From contig JADJJK010000009.1 in NCBI GenBank assembly GCA_016706545.1, forward strand, positions 169,193-233,192: 64,000 nucleotides of DNA, given 5' to 3'. The notes under the pieces were generated by a model. That model saw only the letters and a list, made by a program, of their open reading frames with translations. It was not told the origin of the DNA and ran no database searches. Source of the stretch: Myxococcales bacterium. Lineage in GTDB: Bacteria; Myxococcota_A; Polyangia; Haliangiales; Haliangiaceae. A program made the position numbers and the translations under genes. Positions 39,366-46,733 of this stretch are shown in pieces; the first letter of the stretch is position 1; each line of letters starts with the position of its first letter.

Positions 39366-40253
39366 CTACTTGCCCTGCGCGGCGAGCTGCGCCACCAGGA
39401 GGCCGCGGTTGACGCCGCCTGGGATCAGCGTGACGCGCGCGGGGCTGTCCAGCAGGCGCTGCAGCTCCAGCACCTCGAACATGGACTCCGCGATCTGCGG
39501 GTCCTTCGAGATCTCTTGCAGCGCGCTGCCGACGATCTCCGGCCGGATCGCGGTGGCTCGAGCGAACTCCACCGCGGCCGTCCGCTCCGCGCTGCTGGTG
39601 ATCACGTTGACCTGGTTGGCGCCGTCCTGGCGGATGGCGGAGGTGACCTGGCGCAGCCGGTTGACCACCTTCTCCTCGATCTGCCGGATCATCTCCGCGT
39701 CGCGGAAGTGGACCTTGCGGATGTACACCGAGCCGAGCTTGAAGCCCCAGTCGTGCGAGCGCGGCGAGACCTCGTCTCGGACCGTCTGCGAGAGCTGATG
39801 GCGGTCTTCCAGGAGGCGAGCCAGCTTCATGTTGGACAGGCTGCGCACCGTGGCGTTGGAGACGTTGGCGCGCAGCGAGCCGCGCGGATCCTGGTTCTTG
39901 AACAGAAACGCCACCGGATCGGAGACGAACGCCTCGTACCACACGCCGATGCCCATCGGCGCGCCCTCTTCGGAGTTGACCGGCTGCGAGCGCAGGTAGG
40001 TCTGGGTGATGCGGAGATCGATGGTGTAGCGCTTGCCCAGCCACGGCACCAGCAAGGCGCGCGGCCCGATCCGGGTCCACAGCGAGTGCAGCCCCGGCTC
40101 GTCGAACACCGTGACCACCTTGCCGAACAGCGTGTACACGAAGCACTCGCGCTCGCCGACCACGAGGTAGAAGCCGAGCGTCCGGGCGATCGCCAAAAGC
40201 ACGGGCACGGCGACCCAGAACAGGGCAAAGCTTGCCAGGATGATGAGCATCAT
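39366..40253 (-). CDS. SPFH/Band-7 membrane protein (HflC/stomatin-like)
   Basis: A 295-residue protein with an N-terminal membrane helix (about 2-25). The SPFH domain (about 25-215) begins VVGERECFVYTLFGKVVTVFDEPGLH and includes YTIDLRITQTYLRS and LRANVSNATVRSL. A helical C-terminus (EKVVNRLRQVTSAIRQDGAN) follows. SPFH proteins form ring-shaped assemblies in the membrane that organise lipids and proteases. Its start overlaps the stop of the upstream SPFH gene by 4 bp (ATGA), so the two act as a pair, like HflK and HflC. Confidence 0.88.
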   Translation of the reverse strand: MMLIILASFALFWVAVPVLLAIARTLGFYLVVGERECFVYTLFGKVVTVFDEPGLHSLWTRIGPRALLVPWLGKRYTIDLRITQTYLRSQPVNSEEGAPMGIGVWYEAFVSDPVAFLFKNQDPRGSLRANVSNATVRSLSNMKLARLLEDRHQLSQTVRDEVSPRSHDWGFKLGSVYIRKVHFRDAEMIRQIEEKVVNRLRQVTSAIRQDGANQVNVITSSAERTAAVEFARATAIRPEIVGSALQEISKDPQIAESMFEVLELQRLLDSPARVTLIPGGVNRGLLVAQLAAQGK

Positions 40254-41299
40254 TGCTTGTTCTCCACGAAGGCGCGGTCCGCCTTGGCATACAGTCCCAG
40301 TCGCAGGTTGCGAACGTAGGTCTCGAGCGCGCCTTGTCCTTCTTGTTGCAAGGCCGCGAGCTGGGTGGCCAGCGCGCGCAGGGGCTCGACCTCGGCCTGG
40401 GCGCGCAGGGTCTCGATCTCCACCGCGCGGCGTGACTGCACGATGCGCTGATCCGCGGCCGCCTGGGCCAGGCTGATGTCAGAGGACACGTGGTTGTGCG
40501 CCGTGTTGATGGCGGCCAGCGCCGATTCCACCTCGTGCGGCGGCGAGATCTCGGTGATGAGCGAGGCGTCGAGGTGGACGCCGTAGCGCGCCACCGACGA
40601 GGCGCACTCCTGGTCCATGATCTCGTTGAGCAGGCGCAGGTTCTTGCGCAGGTCGTTGATGGAGATGCCGGAGATGATGCTGGCCTCGGCGGTGCTGGTC
40701 TCCGCGCCGGGCTCGCCCGACGAGACCAGCGCGCCGTGGACGCGGGGCGCCTCGAAGTTGGCGATGCGCTCGCGCAGGACGGAGACAAAGAACCCCATGA
40801 TGTGCGCCGGCGGGTTCTTCACGCCAAACAGGTGGGCGTAGAGGTTCTCCTCTGCCACCCGGAAGCGGATCTGGCCGGTGAGCCCGACGTTGAGCTGGTC
40901 CTTGGTCACCGCCTCCAGCATGGTGCCGCTGGAGTTCGCGCTGGGCGCCTCGGGGTCCCACGCCATGTTCACGGTGCGGGTGGCGATGGAGACCTTGTGG
41001 ACGCGCTGCCAAGGCCAGCGGAAGTACGGGCCGCCCGGGCCGATGACGCGGACCTGCGGATACTCGTAGCGCGCGCGCTCGGTGTCGCTCAGGTGCTGCG
41101 CCTCCGGCGTGAACACGGTGGAGATGTCCGAGACCCGCTCCGCCCGCCCAAACGAGGTCAGGACTGCGCGCTCATTCTGATCGACGGTGTAGAACCCGAA
41201 GATCACATAACGCAGGATGAACCAGGCCAGAAACCCGATTCCGATCCCGGTGGCCAGGGTGTCGGCCCCGGCTCCCTTCAGCTCCAAGAGTTGTTCCAT
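40250..41299 (-). CDS. SPFH/Band-7 membrane protein (HflK-like partner)
   Basis: A 349-residue protein from ATG 41299; an extension to 41335 is Arg/His-rich and unlikely. A membrane helix (about 15-40, GIGIGFLAWFILRYVIFGFY) leads into TVDQNERAVLTSFGRAERV, the classic SPFH start. GGPYFRWPWQRVHKVSIATR and a long helical tail rich in Ala/Gln (QRIVQSRRAVEIETLRAQAE) follow. It is the first gene of the SPFH pair and is usually expected to form mixed rings with the second. Confidence 0.88.
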   Translation of the reverse strand: MEQLLELKGAGADTLATGIGIGFLAWFILRYVIFGFYTVDQNERAVLTSFGRAERVSDISTVFTPEAQHLSDTERARYEYPQVRVIGPGGPYFRWPWQRVHKVSIATRTVNMAWDPEAPSANSSGTMLEAVTKDQLNVGLTGQIRFRVAEENLYAHLFGVKNPPAHIMGFFVSVLRERIANFEAPRVHGALVSSGEPGAETSTAEASIISGISINDLRKNLRLLNEIMDQECASSVARYGVHLDASLITEISPPHEVESALAAINTAHNHVSSDISLAQAAADQRIVQSRRAVEIETLRAQAEVEPLRALATQLAALQQEGQGALETYVRNLRLGLYAKADRAFVENKQ

Positions 41300-41334
41300 G
41301 GCGCGATGGTGACGCGGTTTCCCCGACGCTGCCA

Positions 41335-41709
41335 ATGAAACCGGCGCAGAACCGAGCCGAGCGCAGCGACACCGCTGCTCGCTCTAGGTTTGGGTCAGCG
41401 CCGCGCGACCACGCTCGTTTTGTGGTACCCAATACCAGGACGTCGAGTTGCCGCGACGTGGTTCCTATCAGCGACTTCCAGAGGTCTCGTTCGCCAGCGA
41501 GTCGGCGGGTGCCGTCGAACCAAACGACCACCGCGAATCAGCTCGAGCCAGGTCGTGGTCACGCATTCACCCGCACAGTCGACGTCCGCCCAGGTGGGGC
41601 TACTACAGGAGCGGGGACGCGGTACACGATGACCGCGATCGTCACCGAGGCGCCAGATGGAGCTGTTTCGGTCGCAACCCTCCTGGTTAGCAAGGCGAAC
41701 ACCCGATGA
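41335..41709 (+). pseudogene. Open frame upstream of an immunity-like gene, possible toxin C-terminus remnant
   Basis: The frame is open from 41335 to the stop at 41709, which overlaps the next start by 4 bp (ATGA). Only the last 50 residues (from GRGHAFTRTVDVRP through TRYTMTAIVTEAPDGAVSVA to the end) look like protein, as beta strands. The first half is Arg/Ser-rich with no clear start. Base composition is lower than in the neighbours. A decayed C-terminal module of a polymorphic toxin or similar surface protein would explain the overlap with the next gene. This is speculative. Confidence 0.3.
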
Positions 41710-42197
41710 TCATCCTCGAGTCGTTGCTGGAATCTTTGCGCGCACAGGCGGCGATCCTGACCCATCAGTCGCCGGTCGAAGATGATGCGTGGCAGTTCAT
41801 GATGAGTATCTTCGAGCTGGGCCTTCTGCTCGAAGCCGATCCTTCTCGGCGTCCTGCGGTTCGAGGTGTTCTGGCGGAGACCGCGAGACACCTGGACGAA
41901 GAGATCGGAATCATCGAACGCTTTGCCTGGAACACCAGGACCCGCCATGAGACCGGGTGGTCAGAGGACCCAGATCAATGGAGGGACCTCTGCACCCGGC
42001 GGTCCGCGCTGGCGTTCTTCTTCGAACTCTATGAGGATAGCCCGCTCTCAGCCAGGCTACCCTTCATCAACCAGGCCGGGCTCGATGAGATCATGCGGGA
42101 CTACGCCAGCCACGGCAATCTCTTGCCCGAAGAGATCCCCGCCCACATGCCGACCCGGCACTGGTGGTGGTGGCTGCCCGGAGCGCCGCCGTCCTGA
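41706..42197 (+). CDS. Hypothetical helical protein, immunity-like
   Basis: A 163-residue acidic helical protein, MIILESLLESLRAQAAILTH and on, with EDDAWQFMMSIFELGLLLEAD, then SALAFFFELYEDSPLSARLPFI and a Trp-rich end (RHWWWWLPG). There is no signal peptide. Size, acidity and its place directly after a short overlapping frame are typical of immunity proteins in toxin modules. The lower G+C content also fits transfer. No family is recognised. Confidence 0.6.
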   Translation: MIILESLLESLRAQAAILTHQSPVEDDAWQFMMSIFELGLLLEADPSRRPAVRGVLAETARHLDEEIGIIERFAWNTRTRHETGWSEDPDQWRDLCTRRSALAFFFELYEDSPLSARLPFINQAGLDEIMRDYASHGNLLPEEIPAHMPTRHWWWWLPGAPPS

Positions 42198-42252
42198 ACG
42201 CGCGCGCGCCAGACGTGCGGTCGCTGGGCGAGCCTGCGCTACAGTGGCCGCG

Positions 42253-43416
42253 ATGACCGCCCCGGGTGCCGCGAACGCAGAAGGCCGCGCTGCTACCACG
42301 CCGGGGTGGCCGGCGCTGGCGCTGTCTGACTGCGCACGGCCGCGGGTGGGCGCGCGCAGTCGCAGCGCGTATACGGTGCTCGGCTTTGCCGGGTATGGAG
42401 TGGCCAATGTGCTCGGTGTGTGGCTGGCGCTGGCCTGGCAGCTATCGCTGGTCGAGCGGCTGATCGGGTTTCTGGTGCCGCCGCTGGCGTTCGTGGTGAC
42501 GGTGGCGGTGGCCATCGTGATCAAGGGCCGCGAGTGGCTGGTGTTCTATCAGGTGCTGTTCGCGGCGCTGGCGGCGGTGGCCGGCGCGGCGGTGGCCACC
42601 GGCTCGGCGCTCGGCCGGCTGCTCGACCTCACGACGCTCGCCATCGGCGCCTTCCTCGTCCTTGGTCGCCTTGGTTGCTTTCACGTGGCCTGCTGCCACG
42701 GGCGCCCGCTTCGGGCTGCGAGCGGGCGCCGGTGGCGGCTTGGCGTGGCGTACGGCCCGGCCCACGTCGCGGCCGGGTTCTGGCCGCGCTGGCAAGGCCG
42801 GCCGCTGGTGCCGGTGCAGCTCGTCGAGAGCGCGGCCAGCGCGTTGTGGGTTGGCGGCGCGCTGGCGGGCTCGGCGGTGCCGGGGCGGGCGGCCGCGATC
42901 TATGCGACGGGGTACGCGGTCAGCCGCTTTGGGCTCGAGCTGTGGCGCGGCGATCCGGTGCGCCCGTACTGGCGCGGCCTCAGCGAGGCGCAGTGGGCGA
43001 GCCTGCTCCTCCTGGTCGCGGTGGCGCTGGCGTGGCCCGCTTGGTGGACGCTGGTGGCGCTGCTCGCCAGCGGCGCGCTGGCGCTGGCGCTGGTCCGCGC
43101 AGCGCCGAGGCGCAGCTTCACCTTGCCGCCGCACCTGCGCGAGCTGGATGATCTGGCGCGACAGCTCCTGGCTGAGCCTGCGCCCGGCCGTAGGGACTCC
43201 CAGCTTGGCGTCGGGCTCTCGGTAGATCTTCTCCCGGATGGCCGCCGCGACTGGATCTTGTCGTCGCACCACCCGGCCTGGTCGCTGGGGATCGCCCAGC
43301 AACTGGCGGCGGCGCTGTGGCCGCAGGCGCAGGTGCGCCCCGGCCGCACGCCCTCGCTGGTCCACGTGATCGAGAGTGTGCGCAGCGACGTCAACAACGG
43401 CGTGCGGCCGCCCTGA
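42253..43416 (+). CDS. Prolipoprotein diacylglyceryl transferase (Lgt)-family membrane protein
   Basis: A 387-residue polytopic protein from ATG 42253. The Lgt-like core includes LGRLGCFHVACCHGRPL (about 137-153), VAYGPAH, the P(V)QLVES motif, FGLELWRGDPVRPYWRGLSEAQWASL near the end of the membrane part, and a soluble C-terminal 100 residues (ELDDLARQLLAEPA) not present in standard Lgt. Lgt moves diacylglycerol from phosphatidylglycerol to the lipobox Cys. The GCF...CCHGRP pattern matches a side branch of the family. Whether this copy modifies lipoproteins or does another lipid-related reaction is not clear. Confidence 0.75.
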   Translation: MTAPGAANAEGRAATTPGWPALALSDCARPRVGARSRSAYTVLGFAGYGVANVLGVWLALAWQLSLVERLIGFLVPPLAFVVTVAVAIVIKGREWLVFYQVLFAALAAVAGAAVATGSALGRLLDLTTLAIGAFLVLGRLGCFHVACCHGRPLRAASGRRWRLGVAYGPAHVAAGFWPRWQGRPLVPVQLVESAASALWVGGALAGSAVPGRAAAIYATGYAVSRFGLELWRGDPVRPYWRGLSEAQWASLLLLVAVALAWPAWWTLVALLASGALALALVRAAPRRSFTLPPHLRELDDLARQLLAEPAPGRRDSQLGVGLSVDLLPDGRRDWILSSHHPAWSLGIAQQLAAALWPQAQVRPGRTPSLVHVIESVRSDVNNGVRPP

Positions 43417-43445
43417 GGTGGGGCGATCGCAGGTATGCTGGCGCG

Positions 43446-44159
43446 ATGCCTGTCCTGCGGATCGATATCTGGAGCGACGTCGCGTGCCCCTGGTGCTATG
43501 TCGGCAAGCGCCGGATGGAGGCGGCGCTTGCTCGCTTCGAGCACGCGGCGGACGTGCAGATCGTGTGGCGCTCGTTCGAGCTGGACGCCTCGGCGCCGCG
43601 CACGGTGGAGGGCGACTACGTGGAGCGCCTGGGCAAGAAGTACCGCGCCAGCCGGGAGCAGGCCCAGGCCATGATCGATCGCATGACCGCCACCGCGGCA
43701 GGCGATGGCTTGACGATGCGCTTCGATCAGATCCGCCCGGGCAACACGTTCGAGGCGCACAAGCTCCTGCACGCCGCCGCCGAGCGCGGGCTTGACGGCG
43801 CGCTCAAGGAGCGGCTCTTGGCCGCGTACTTCTGCGAGGGCGCGGCCATCGGCGATCCTGACACGCTCGTCCGGCTGGCCGGTGAGGTCGGGCTGGAGGA
43901 GTCCGCGGCGCGCGCGGCGCTGGCGGACCCGGCGCTGGCGGAGGCGGTGCGCGCGGATCAGGCGCTGGCGCGCGAGCTGCAAATCACTGGCGTGCCGTTC
44001 TTCGTGCTGGCGGAGCAGATCGGCATCCCCGGCGCGCAGCCGGTGGAGCTGCTGCTGCAGGAGCTCCGCAGCGCGTGGAAGCTCGTCGCCGGCGACGCCT
44101 CGGCAGCCGGAGCGGAGGTTGGCGAGGGCGCGACCTGCGGTCCGGTCGGCTGCTCGTAG
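43446..44159 (+). CDS. DsbA-family oxidoreductase, FrnE-like
   Basis: A 237-residue protein of the DsbA/FrnE group: start MPVLRIDIWSDVACPWCYVGKRR with the CPWC active site (about 14-17), a helical insertion, and the cis-Pro region ITGVPFFVLAEQIGIPGAQP (about 180-198). No signal peptide is seen, so it works in the cytoplasm, as FrnE proteins do as protein disulphide isomerases or in polyketide metabolism. The end CGPVGCS adds two further Cys. Confidence 0.92.
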   Translation: MPVLRIDIWSDVACPWCYVGKRRMEAALARFEHAADVQIVWRSFELDASAPRTVEGDYVERLGKKYRASREQAQAMIDRMTATAAGDGLTMRFDQIRPGNTFEAHKLLHAAAERGLDGALKERLLAAYFCEGAAIGDPDTLVRLAGEVGLEESAARAALADPALAEAVRADQALARELQITGVPFFVLAEQIGIPGAQPVELLLQELRSAWKLVAGDASAAGAEVGEGATCGPVGCS

Positions 44160-44295
44160 GCGGCGACGGGCCGTGGGCTGTCGGGCGTAGAACCTGCGCG
44201 ACGAGCGCGTGGCGGGCGGAGATCGAGGGAGATCGGGCCGGAGACCGGGGCGGAGATCGGCGGCGATCTCGCCGCGGGAGTCATACTGGAGGCGT

Positions 44296-44484
44296 ATGCC
44301 CACCGAGCCGTGGCGCCTCGGCGCCGTTGTCCCCTGCGAGTGCCCATGCCACGGCAACCCGCGGATCATGCACATCGCGGCGTGCTGCAGGCCGTGTCCG
44401 CGCTGCGGACGCCGCTTTGCCTCAGGGCTCGACGAGCACGAGCGCGCGTGCTCGGCCGAGCCAGCCGCTGGCGGTTCGCGCTAG
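44296..44484 (+). CDS. Small zinc-finger-like protein
   Basis: A 62-residue protein with an excellent ribosome site, GGAGG five bases before ATG 44296. It is rich in Cys and His: CECPCHG, HIAACCRPCPRCGRRF and HERAC, enough for two zinc sites. Small proteins with CPCH and CPRCGRRF patterns are known from actinobacteria and myxobacteria, but their role is unknown. Confidence 0.6.
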   Translation: MPTEPWRLGAVVPCECPCHGNPRIMHIAACCRPCPRCGRRFASGLDEHERACSAEPAAGGSR

Positions 44485-44585
44485 CAAGCGTGAGCTGCGC
44501 GCTGGTGTCCGACGGGATCCGGACGCGCTGTCCGGCCGGCGGTCACAGCCGGACACTCAGGTGAGAAATTTCGGATACTTGAACA

Positions 44586-44601
44586 TGGCACTGCGGTTGC
44601 T
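44586..44601 (+). promoter_or_regulatory. Near-consensus sigma-54 promoter (-24/-12)
   Basis: TGGCAC, five bases, TTGCT. The GG at 44587-44588 and GC at 44599-44600 have the exact spacing of -24/-12 elements. A start site would lie at about 44612, 33 bp before the small gene at 44645. Two sigma-54 activators are encoded in this window. Confidence 0.75.
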
Positions 44602-44644
44602 TTGTGTCTCTGCGACGGCGCGCGGAGCGCCGCAGGAGAAAGCC

Positions 44645-44872
44645 ATGAAGAAGATGTTCAAGGTCCTCAGTCCGATCACCAAGAAAGACGGCACGACGTT
44701 CTGGATGCGCGTGGGGACCGGGTTTCCCAACAAGGACGACTCGGTCAACGTGTATCTGGATGTCTTCCCCAAGGATGGAAAGCTCCAGCTCCGCGAGATG
44801 GACGAGCGCGATCTGCGCGAGCGTCCTGCGCCGCGCGCCAGCAGCGGGGAGCCTGAGCCTCTTCCGTTCTGA
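44645..44872 (+). CDS. Small conserved protein under sigma-54 control
   Basis: A 75-residue protein with ribosome site CAGGAGAA before ATG 44645. The sequence MKKMFKVLSPITKKDGTTFW and then GTGFPNKDDSVNVYLD-type beta strands followed by LQLREMDERD suggests a small beta-sheet protein. The tail is Arg/Pro-rich and disordered. The function is unknown. The preceding sigma-54 promoter suggests that it is made under a specific developmental or stress cue. Confidence 0.7.
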   Translation: MKKMFKVLSPITKKDGTTFWMRVGTGFPNKDDSVNVYLDVFPKDGKLQLREMDERDLRERPAPRASSGEPEPLPF

Positions 44873-44910
44873 GCTCGTCTTGGCAGGGCGAGCTGGCTAG
44901 CTTCCAGAAG

Positions 44911-45020
44911 CACTGGTCGTCGCTGGTCGTCGCTGGTCGTCGCTGGTCGTCGCTGGTCGTCGCTGGTCGTTGCTGGTCGTTGCTGGTCGTCGCTGGTCGT
45001 TGCTGGTCGTCGCTGGTCGT
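44911..45020. repeat. 10-bp tandem repeat array, 11 copies
   Basis: Eleven consecutive 10-bp units of the form CGCTGGTCGT, with the first bases varying (CA, CG or TG), run from 44911 to 45020. The array starts 38 bp after the stop of the small gene. It is too short and has no spacers, so it is not a CRISPR. Nothing further is seen in the 280 bp to the next gene. Confidence 0.95.
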
Positions 45021-45301
45021 CGCGGATCCATCGTCCCTCCCTGGTCCGGTCCGCGGTGTCCATTGCGGCTCTAGCTGCGTCCACAGCGGCTGGGGCTGCG
45101 GCTTGCGGAGTCCACATCGTCCACGTCGTCCGCAGCCTGCTGCGTTCACGGGAGCCTTTGGGCTCGCTGGCTCGCCCTGTCGTCTGAAGTTCGCTGTCCG
45201 AAGGTTTGCGGTTGTTTGCGTTTCTCGGCTGGTGCGGCGCCGCGTGGTGCGGCTGCACACCCTCTGTTTTCGCTGCAGGTTGCAGCAGAAAGAGTCTTGT
45301 C

Positions 45302-45751
45302 ATGAGTCTCGTTCGCAATGGTTTCAATTTCCTGTCCCGTCGCTTCTTGCCCATCGCCGCGCTGGTGGCGTTGTTCGCCGCCATGGGCATCACCTGGCAG
45401 ATCACGCCCGCGGCGGCCAAGCCCAAGGCCACGGCCGCGCCGGTGCAGCGCGCGGCTCCGGTGGATCCCGACCGCGAGCAGCCGGACGATGAGGACGAGC
45501 GGCCGTCGCCGCGCGCCAAGAAAGAGCTGACCGGCAAGCTCAACCTCAACACCGCCTCCGAGGAGCAACTCCAGCTCCTGCCCACGGTGGGGCCGTCCAA
45601 GGCCGAGCGCATCGTGGCCTGGCGCAAGAAGAACGGGAGCTTCAAGCGCGCAGCGGACCTGCGCAAGGTCAAGGGCTTTGGCTACAAGACCCTCAAGCGG
45701 CTGGAGCCCTTCCTCGAGATCTCCGGCGAGACCACGCTGGCAGAGAAGTAG
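45302..45751 (+). CDS. ComEA-like helix-hairpin-helix protein
   Basis: A 149-residue protein. One N-terminal membrane helix or signal (about 13-40, FLPIAALVALFAAMGITW), an acidic linker, and a C-terminal helix-hairpin-helix domain: KLNLNTASEEQLQLLPTVG and FKRAADLRKVKGFGYKTLKRLEP. This is the ComEA-type DNA-binding module. ComEA proteins bind incoming DNA at the envelope during natural uptake, but many short homologues have other, unknown roles. No other competence genes are adjacent. Confidence 0.85.
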   Translation: MSLVRNGFNFLSRRFLPIAALVALFAAMGITWQITPAAAKPKATAAPVQRAAPVDPDREQPDDEDERPSPRAKKELTGKLNLNTASEEQLQLLPTVGPSKAERIVAWRKKNGSFKRAADLRKVKGFGYKTLKRLEPFLEISGETTLAEK

Positions 45752-45810
45752 CCAGCGCGGTCGCGGTCACTGGCGAGCAGGGCGTCGGCGTGCCGCGGGC
45801 ACCTCGACGC

Positions 45811-45866
45811 CTCGGCTCGTTGCTCGGCTCGTTGCCCGCTTCGTTGCTCGGCTCGTTGCTCGGCTC
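45811..45866. repeat. 12-bp tandem repeat between convergent genes
   Basis: CTCGGCTCGTTG at 45811-45822, 45823-45834 and 45847-45858, with a variant copy (CCCGCTTCGTTG) at 45835-45846 and a partial copy to 45866. It lies between the ComEA-like gene and the end of aroE, 34 bp from the aroE stop. Confidence 0.9.
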
Positions 45867-45899
45867 CGCTCACACCGCACCGGCGGTTCGCTGGCGCGG

Positions 45900-46733
45900 T
45901 CAGCCTGCTCGCTGGCTCAGCGCTTCGCGCAGGGCGTTGCGCATGACCTCGATGGGCGGCTCGCGGTGGGTCCACAGCGCGAACGCGCGCGCGCCCTGAT
46001 GAAGCAGCATGCCCAGCCCATCGACCGTGGTGAGCCCCAGCGTGGCGGCCTTGGTCAACAGCAGGGTGGGCCGGTGGTAGATGAGCGACACCACGGTCGC
46101 GGTCTTGCGCAGCGCGGCCAGCGGCAAGCTGTCGACGAACTCGAGCTCGGTCTCAGGGGAAAGCCCGGTAGACGTGCAATCAACGATGATGTCAGAGCGG
46201 GCAAAGACCTCGAGCAAGGTCTCGTCGTTCCAGGGCCAGGTCACCGCCCATCTCACGTCGTGTGCGCGGCGCGCGATCACCTCGATGGCGCGCGCCTCAC
46301 GGGCGCCGTGCGCGACCGCTCGGGCGGCGCCGCCGCTCCCCAGGATGGCGACGCGCTTGCCCTTGAGAGAGACCTTGACCTCGGCCAGCGCGTCGCTGAA
46401 CCCATCGCTGTCGGTGTTGTGGCCGATCAGTCGCTTGCCGTCGAGCTGGAGGCAATTGACGGCGCCGATGGTGCGGGCCGCGGTGGTGAGCTCATCGCAA
46501 AGCGGTACCGTGGTCTCCTTGTGCGGCAGCGTGACGCTGGCGCCCAGGAAGCGGAGCCCGCGCAGGCCCGCGAAGGTCTCTGCCAGCCGCTCAGGCTCCA
46601 CCGCCAGGGCGGTCATCCGCGCTGGGATCTGCAGCTCCGCGAAGGCGGCGTTGTGAAGGATCGGGCTGAGCGAATGATGGATCGGATAGCCCAGGACGTA
46701 GGCCGCGCGGATCGCATCATGGGAGGACATCAT
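45900..46733 (-). CDS. aroE: Shikimate dehydrogenase AroE
   Basis: A 277-residue protein of normal length. The substrate domain has YVLGYPIHHSLSPILHN and ASVTLPHKE with catalytic Lys72, and NTDSDG with Asp108. The NADP-binding motif is AILGSGGAARAV (about 128-139). The C-terminus has DGLGMLLHQGARAFALW. AroE reduces 3-dehydroshikimate to shikimate in the aromatic amino acid pathway. It overlaps the end of xseA by 17 bp, so both are probably one transcript. Confidence 0.96.
   Translation of the reverse strand: MMSSHDAIRAAYVLGYPIHHSLSPILHNAAFAELQIPARMTALAVEPERLAETFAGLRGLRFLGASVTLPHKETTVPLCDELTTAARTIGAVNCLQLDGKRLIGHNTDSDGFSDALAEVKVSLKGKRVAILGSGGAARAVAHGAREARAIEVIARRAHDVRWAVTWPWNDETLLEVFARSDIIVDCTSTGLSPETELEFVDSLPLAALRKTATVVSLIYHRPTLLLTKAATLGLTTVDGLGMLLHQGARAFALWTHREPPIEVMRNALREALSQRAG

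Noticed and set aside
44911..45020. Possible CRISPR array
   Set aside because: The units are 10 bp with no spacers and no cas genes are near. It is a simple tandem repeat.
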